Positions 7,004-12,289 of a stretch of DNA of 12,289 nt are shown here, one piece after another. A program made the position numbers and the translations under genes. Each line of letters opens with the position of its first letter. Position 1 is the stretch's first letter. The notes under the pieces are model-generated. The model saw only the letters and a program-made list of their open reading frames with translations. It was not told the DNA's origin and ran no database searches. The stretch is from the NCBI GenBank assembly GCA_025458415.1, contig JALOSN010000050.1, forward strand, positions 1-12,289. The letters are read 5' to 3'. The stretch comes from Hydrogenophaga sp. (GTDB lineage: Bacteria; Pseudomonadota; Gammaproteobacteria; Burkholderiales; Burkholderiaceae_C).

Positions 7004-7711
7004 ATGGGGTCGGAAAAGGACACGGCCGCGGCCGGTGGCGCGCTGGCGCAGGAATTCGTGCAGTTCTGCGTCGACGCCGGCGTGCTGCGCTTTGGTGAAT
7101 TCAAGACCAAGGCGGGGCGCATGAGCCCCTATTTCTTCAACGCCGGCCTGTTCGACGACGGCGCCAAGCTGGGCCGGCTGGCCCAATTCTATGCACAGGC
7201 CCTGGTGGCCAGCGGCATCGGGTTCGACATGATCTTCGGCCCGGCCTACAAGGGTATTCCGCTGGGCGCCGCCGTGGCCATCGAGCTGGCGCGCCTGGGC
7301 CGCAACGTGCCCTTTGCCTACAACCGCAAGGAAGCCAAGGACCACGGCGAGGGCGGCACGCTGGTCGGCGCCCCGCTCAAGGGCCGGGTCCTGATCGTCG
7401 ACGACGTGATGAGCGCGGGCACCGCTGCGCGTGAGTCGATCGCGCTGATCCGGGCGGCGGGCGCCACGCCACACGCAGTGACGATCGCCCTGGACCGCCA
7501 GGAAAAAGCCACCGAAGTCGGCCCTGACGGGGTGGTGCGCGACCTGGAACACAGTGCGGTCCAGTATGTCCAGCGGGAACTCGGACTTCACGTCTGCGCC
7601 ATTGCGCGGCTGGCCGATTTGCTGCAGTATCTGGAAACACACGCTGGCGACGCGCTGGGCGAGCACCACGAGAGGGTGCTGGCCTACCGCCAGCGTTACG
7701 GCGTCAACTGA
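7004..7711 (+). CDS. pyrE: Orotate phosphoribosyltransferase
   Basis: This 235-residue enzyme joins orotate and PRPP to make orotidine 5'-phosphate, the fifth step of UMP synthesis, in the cytoplasm. The PRPP-binding signature VLIVDDVMSAGTA spans residues 129-141. The flexible catalytic loop with its lysines is YNRKEAKDHGEGG (106-118). The N-terminal substrate region includes FKTKAGRMSPYF, and FGPAYKGIPL precedes the loop. The start at 7004 is supported by AAGGA seven bases upstream. The start codons of pyrE and xth are ten bases apart, so any pyrE promoter must lie within xth. A DUF4124-like gene follows after 32 bases on the same strand, probably co-transcribed. I see no attenuator. Confidence 0.95.
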   Translation: MGSEKDTAAAGGALAQEFVQFCVDAGVLRFGEFKTKAGRMSPYFFNAGLFDDGAKLGRLAQFYAQALVASGIGFDMIFGPAYKGIPLGAAVAIELARLGRNVPFAYNRKEAKDHGEGGTLVGAPLKGRVLIVDDVMSAGTAARESIALIRAAGATPHAVTIALDRQEKATEVGPDGVVRDLEHSAVQYVQRELGLHVCAIARLADLLQYLETHAGDALGEHHERVLAYRQRYGVN

Positions 7712-7743
7712 ACCCGGATCTGCCTTTGAGCCACTCGCTCCCG

Positions 7744-8412
7744 ATGACATCCCCCTGCCGGCGCCCGGCGGCGCTGGCGCTGGCACTGTCCGGGCTGCTG
7801 GTGTCCGCCGTGCCGGCACAGGCACAGAATGCGGGGCAGACCCGGTCGGGCATCTACACCTGCATCGACGCCCAGGGTCGCCGCATCACCTCCGACCGTC
7901 CCATTCCCCAGTGCCTTGACCGCGAACAGCGCGAACTCGGTCCCAGCGGCACCGTGCGTCGCGTGGTGCCGCCCAGCTACACCGCCGAGGAACGCGCCCG
8001 CATCGAGGCACAGCGGCGCACCGAGGAGGAGGCACGAGCCCGGGTCAACGAAGAGCGACGCCGGGAGCGGGCCCTGCTCATCCGCTACCCCAACCAGGAA
8101 GCCCACGACAAGGACCGCGCTGTGGCCCTGGCGCAGGTCGACGAGGTGGTGGGGGCGGTGAAGAAGCGCGAACAGGAACTGGCCACGCAGCGCAAGCAGA
8201 TCGACCTGGAGCTGGAGTTCTACCAGAACGACCCGAACCGGGCCCCGGCCTGGCTCAAGCGCAAACTCGAGGACAACGAGCAGCAGGTGCAGGTGCAAAA
8301 GCGCTTCCTGGCCGAGCAGGACCAGGAAAAGCGCCGCATCAACGAGCGCTTCGACGACGAACTGGCCAAGCTGCGCCAGCTCTGGTCGCAAATGGCGGGC
8401 AACGCCCGCTGA
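7744..8412 (+). CDS. Exported DUF4124-like protein with charged coiled-coil region
   Basis: The 222-residue product begins with a Sec-type signal peptide: two arginines, the hydrophobic run AALALALSGLLVSAV, then a likely cleavage site after Ala-Gln-Ala at 25-27. A short DUF4124-like domain follows: GIYTCIDAQGRRITSDRPIPQC (36-57, split here by Cys40 and Cys57, which could form a disulfide), then LGPSGTVRRVVPP. Residues from about 83 onward are very rich in Glu, Arg, Gln and Lys and should form long helices or coiled coils. The mature protein is probably periplasmic. Its function is unknown; I recall it in related genomes beside pyrE, which suggests only conserved position. Neither ATG 7744 nor the in-frame TTG 7726 has a strong Shine-Dalgarno sequence; 7744 gives the better signal peptide. 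The TGA directly abuts the gatB stop. Confidence 0.78.
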   Translation: MTSPCRRPAALALALSGLLVSAVPAQAQNAGQTRSGIYTCIDAQGRRITSDRPIPQCLDREQRELGPSGTVRRVVPPSYTAEERARIEAQRRTEEEARARVNEERRRERALLIRYPNQEAHDKDRAVALAQVDEVVGAVKKREQELATQRKQIDLELEFYQNDPNRAPAWLKRKLEDNEQQVQVQKRFLAEQDQEKRRINERFDDELAKLRQLWSQMAGNAR

Positions 8413-9876
8413 TCAGCCGAGTTTCTGCTTCAGCAGCTCGCCCGCCTGTTGCGGGTTGGCCTTGCCCTTGCTGGCCTTCATGACCAGGCCCACCAGCGCG
8501 TTGAAGGCCTTGTCCTTGCCGGCACGGTACTGCTCGACCATGGGGGCATTGGCGGCCATCACCTCGTCGATGATCTTCTCCAGCGCGCCGCTGTCGTTCA
8601 TCTGCTTGAGGCCCTTGGCCTCGATGATGGCGTCCACGGCCTGACCATCGCCCGTCCACAGCGCATCCATCACCTGCTTGGCGGCGTTGTTCGACACCGT
8701 GCCGTCGGCGATGCGTTTGAGCAGCGCGGCCAGCGTCTCGGCGCTGACGGGCACCTGGGTGATGTCCTTCTCTTCGTTGTTCAGGCGGCGCGAGACCTCG
8801 CCCATGATCCAGTTGCTGGCCATCTTGGCCTGGCCGCTGGCCTTGGCGGCGGTCTCGAAGTAGGCGGCCATCGCCGGGCTCTGCGTCAGCGTGGTGGCGT
8901 CGTATTCGGGCAAACCGTACTCAGCCACCAGGCGCGCGGCCATCTGCCTGGGCAGTTCGGGCATGGCGGCCTTCACCTCGTCCACCCAGCTTCTGGCGAT
9001 CACCAGCGGCGGCAGGTCGGGGTCGGGGAAGTAGCGGTAGTCGGCCGCGTCTTCCTTGGTGCGCATGGCGCGGGTCTCGCCGGTGTCGGGGTCGAACAGC
9101 ACCGTGGCCTGCTGGATGGCGTGGCCGTCCTCGATCTGCTCGATCTGCCAGCGCACCTCGTAGTCGATGGCCTGCTGCATGAACTTGAACGAATTCAGGT
9201 TCTTGATCTCGCGGCGCGTGCCCAGCGGCGCGCCCGGCTTGCGCACCGAGACGTTGGCGTCGCAGCGGAACGAGCCTTCCTGCATGTTGCCGTCGCAGAT
9301 GCCGATCCAGGTCACGATCTTGTGCAGCTCCTTGGCGTAGGCCACGGCCTCGGCGCTGGAGCGGATGTCGGGCTCGGTCACGATCTCCAGCAGCGGCGTG
9401 CCGGCGCGGTTGAGGTCGATGCCCGACTGTCCGATGAAGTCCTCGTGCAGGCTCTTGCCCGCGTCCTCTTCGAGGTGGGCGCGCACCAGGCGCACGGTCT
9501 TCTTCTCGTCACCGAGGAAGAAGCTCACCTCGCCACCCTGCACCACCGGGATCTCGAACTGGCTGATCTGGTAGCCCTTGGGCAGGTCGGGGTAGAAGTA
9601 GTTCTTGCGCGCGAACACGCTTTGCTCGGCGATGTGCGAGCCCAGCGCCAGACCCAGGCGGATGGCGCAGGCCACGGCCTCGCGGTTCATCACCGGCAGC
9701 GTACCCGGCAGGGCCAGGTCCACCGCGCAGGCCTGTGTGTTGGGCTCGGCGCCGAAGGCCGTGGGCGCGCGGCTGAAGATCTTGCTCTTGGTGGCCAGCT
9801 GGGCGTGGGTCTCGAAGCCGATCACGACCTCATAGCCGTGCACCAGCAGCGACGCTTCTTTTTTGGCTGTGTTCAT
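8413..9876 (-). CDS. gatB: Asp-tRNA(Asn)/Glu-tRNA(Gln) amidotransferase subunit B
   Basis: This 487-residue subunit of the GatCAB complex binds the misacylated tRNA, activates the side-chain carboxylate with ATP and passes it to ammonia delivered from GatA. The N-terminal kinase-like domain shows YEVVIGFETHAQL, the GatB signature DLNRAGTPLLEIVTEP (from Asp154), MQEGSFRCDANVS and DYRYFPDPDLPPL. The C-terminal helical, YqeY-like tail that grips the tRNA is complete and ends with QQAGELLKQKLG. The ATG at 9876 follows GGAGG, which lies nine bases upstream inside gatA. The gatA stop is one base upstream, so translation is coupled. The frame extends upstream to 9930, but that would overlap gatA and lose the Shine-Dalgarno match. 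It is the last gene of gatCAB and converges stop-to-stop on the DUF4124-like gene. Confidence 0.96.
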   Translation of the reverse strand: MNTAKKEASLLVHGYEVVIGFETHAQLATKSKIFSRAPTAFGAEPNTQACAVDLALPGTLPVMNREAVACAIRLGLALGSHIAEQSVFARKNYFYPDLPKGYQISQFEIPVVQGGEVSFFLGDEKKTVRLVRAHLEEDAGKSLHEDFIGQSGIDLNRAGTPLLEIVTEPDIRSSAEAVAYAKELHKIVTWIGICDGNMQEGSFRCDANVSVRKPGAPLGTRREIKNLNSFKFMQQAIDYEVRWQIEQIEDGHAIQQATVLFDPDTGETRAMRTKEDAADYRYFPDPDLPPLVIARSWVDEVKAAMPELPRQMAARLVAEYGLPEYDATTLTQSPAMAAYFETAAKASGQAKMASNWIMGEVSRRLNNEEKDITQVPVSAETLAALLKRIADGTVSNNAAKQVMDALWTGDGQAVDAIIEAKGLKQMNDSGALEKIIDEVMAANAPMVEQYRAGKDKAFNALVGLVMKASKGKANPQQAGELLKQKLG

Positions 9877-9877
9877 C

Positions 9878-11370
<1,493 letters not shown>

Positions 11371-11374
<4 letters not shown>

Positions 11375-11670
11375 TCGATCACCTTGGGCACGAGGAACAG
11401 GCCGCGCTCGACGGCGGGCGCGCTCTGCTGGTTGGCCTCGCGGTTGTTGGGTTCGCTGGCCACGTCGGGCCGCAGGCGCAGGCTGACGTGGTCGATCACG
11501 GCCGTGGGGTGGGCCAGCGGCTCGACGCCGGCGGTGTCCACCGCCTTCATCTGCTCGACGATGTCGAAAAAGCCGTTGAGCTGGGTCAGCATGCGCTCGG
11601 CCTGGGCCGGCGGCAGCTCCAGGCGCGCCAGGTTGGCGATGCGCCCGATGTCGGACAGGGTCAGGGACAT
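11371..11670 (-). CDS. gatC: Asp-tRNA(Asn)/Glu-tRNA(Gln) amidotransferase subunit C
   Basis: The 99-residue subunit C stabilises the GatA-GatB pair. The N-terminal helices contain the usual IANLARLEL and LNGFFDIVEQM stretches, followed by VEPLAHPTAV and the C-terminal APAVERGLFLVPKVIE that wraps GatA. The ATG at 11670 is the natural family start, but the bases before it (ATCTCCCC) are pyrimidine-rich and give no Shine-Dalgarno match, which is odd for the first gene of an essential operon. Its stop overlaps the gatA start by four bases. The operon diverges from mreB across a 304-base region. Confidence 0.95.
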
Positions 11671-11781
11671 GGGGAGATCAGGGGTGAAAGCCGGGAAAAC
11701 CCGCGCGCTGGGGACCTATCTGCGCCGAAACCGGGTGTAACGTGCAGAAAATGCCTGCGGAGGGGGCCGTTGTTGCACAGG

Positions 11782-11854
11782 GGATACGGTATTATCCAAG
11801 GTTTGACGGCAGTTTCCGTCCAGTGGCGGTTTTCGCCGCCAAATCAAGTACTTG
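11782..11854. repeat. Four consecutive inverted repeats in the mreB leader
   Basis: In order: GGATA/TATCC (11782-11786 and 11793-11797, 6-base spacer); GACGG/CCGTC (11805-11809 and 11816-11820, 6-base loop); TGGCGG/CCGCCA (11824-11829 and 11836-11841, loop TTTTCG); and the perfect palindrome CAAGTACTTG (11845-11854). None is followed by a T tract. They could be 5'-leader hairpins, operator sites or both. Confidence 0.5.
11790..11795 (+). promoter_or_regulatory. Possible -10 element for mreB
   Basis: TATTAT resembles a sigma-70 -10 and would place the mreB start about 170 bases before the ATG. TTGTTG (11770-11775) and TTGCAC (11773-11778) are -35-like but sit 14 and 11 bases away, too close for a standard promoter. 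Weak evidence. Confidence 0.3.
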
Positions 11855-11974
11855 GCAAGCACCCGGAGCCACTGGCCCCTTCCTGTCCCGACCCTCACCC
11901 CATCCGGACTCTCCAGCACCCGATCGGCGACGGCCGCGCGAAGACGCACCCGCGCCCCACAGGACCTCTGCACC

Positions 11975-12289
11975 ATGTTTGAAGCATTCCGTCGCCAGTT
12001 CTCCACCGACCTGGCGATCGACCTTGGCACTGCCAACACCCTGATCTACGTCCGCAACAAGGGCATCGTGCTGGACGAACCATCCGTGGTCTCGATCCGT
12101 CACGAAGGTGGCCCGCAGGGGAAGAAGACCATCCAGGCGGTCGGTCACGAAGCCAAGGCCATGCTGGGCAAGGTGCCCGGCAACATCGAGGCCATCCGCC
12201 CCATGAAGGACGGCGTGATCGCCGACTTCACCGTCACCGAGCAGATGCTCAAGCAGTTCATCAAGATGGTGCACCCGCGCTCGATGTTC
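11975..12289 (+). CDS. mreB: Rod shape-determining protein MreB (3' end outside window)
   Basis: The first 105 codons are present and the frame is open at the right edge. MreB is the bacterial actin that assembles membrane-associated filaments and guides elongasome peptidoglycan synthesis. The N-terminal stretch MFEAFRRQFSTDLAID leads into the phosphate-1 loop DLGTANTLIYV of the actin fold. It is followed by the MreB-typical KGIVLDEPSVVSI, VGHEAKAMLG, NIEAIRPMKDGVIADF and MLKQFI. The ATG at 11975 is preceded by AGGA at 11961-11964 with ten-base spacing. I expect mreC and mreD beyond the window, from general knowledge of the locus. The start lies opposite gatC, across a leader rich in inverted repeats. 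Confidence 0.96.
   Translation, partial: MFEAFRRQFSTDLAIDLGTANTLIYVRNKGIVLDEPSVVSIRHEGGPQGKKTIQAVGHEAKAMLGKVPGNIEAIRPMKDGVIADFTVTEQMLKQFIKMVHPRSMF

Larger units (their letters stand above)
11671..11974. other. Divergent gatC-mreB intergenic region
   Basis: These 304 bases contain no convincing gene. The part next to gatC (11671-11780) must hold the gatCAB promoter, but I find no clear minus-strand -35/-10 pair. The middle (11782-11854) holds a chain of inverted repeats listed separately. The last 110 bases before mreB are strongly C-rich and poor in G on the plus strand, as in an unstructured leader, and end with AGGA ten bases before the mreB ATG. Confidence 0.7.

Noticed and set aside
6994..7122. 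Longer xth frame starting at 7122
   Set aside because: It would overlap pyrE by over 100 bases and adds residues before the conserved FKLTSLNLNG start; the 6993 start has a Shine-Dalgarno sequence.

Overview
This GC-rich window most resembles a betaproteobacterial chromosome of the order Burkholderiales, probably family Comamonadaceae. The assignment rests on recalled gene order (xth / pyrE / DUF4124-like gene / gatB-gatA-gatC / mreB) and on the wording of the MreB, ExoIII and GatCAB proteins. No 16S rRNA or other taxonomic marker is present. I see no tRNA, rRNA, CRISPR array, insertion sequence or attachment site.

Layout. (1) Bases 1-4363, plus strand: an accessory two-gene unit. The first gene enters from outside the window. 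It encodes the C-terminal catalytic half of a GMC (cholesterol-oxidase-like) flavin oxidoreductase, then about 350 residues of unassigned sequence, then an alpha/beta-hydrolase domain with cysteine at the nucleophile elbow. The second gene starts on a TTG inside the end of the first and encodes a PhoD-like metallophosphoesterase without a signal peptide. (2) 4379-6014, minus strand: a GloC/YcbL-type metallo-beta-lactamase-fold hydrolase and a LysR-type regulator of the Nac-like subgroup. The regulator carries a frameshift in its effector domain, and an inverted repeat lies just upstream of it. (3) 6202-8412: exonuclease III (minus) and pyrE (plus) face away from each other with only ten bases between their start codons. 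pyrE is followed by a secreted DUF4124-like coiled-coil protein. (4) 8413-11670, minus strand: gatC-gatA-gatB, a tightly coupled operon for the tRNA-dependent amidotransferase. (5) 11671-11974: a 304-base divergent leader with several inverted repeats. (6) 11975-end: the first 105 codons of mreB.

The right two thirds is ordinary core genome: pyrimidine synthesis, DNA repair, Asn/Gln-tRNA amidation and cell shape. The left third is where an undescribed system could be. An oxidoreductase, an atypical hydrolase and a phosphoesterase are translationally coupled there, which suggests consecutive chemistry on one amphipathic substrate such as a sterol, long-chain alcohol or ester. That substrate is an inference; nothing in the sequence fixes it.
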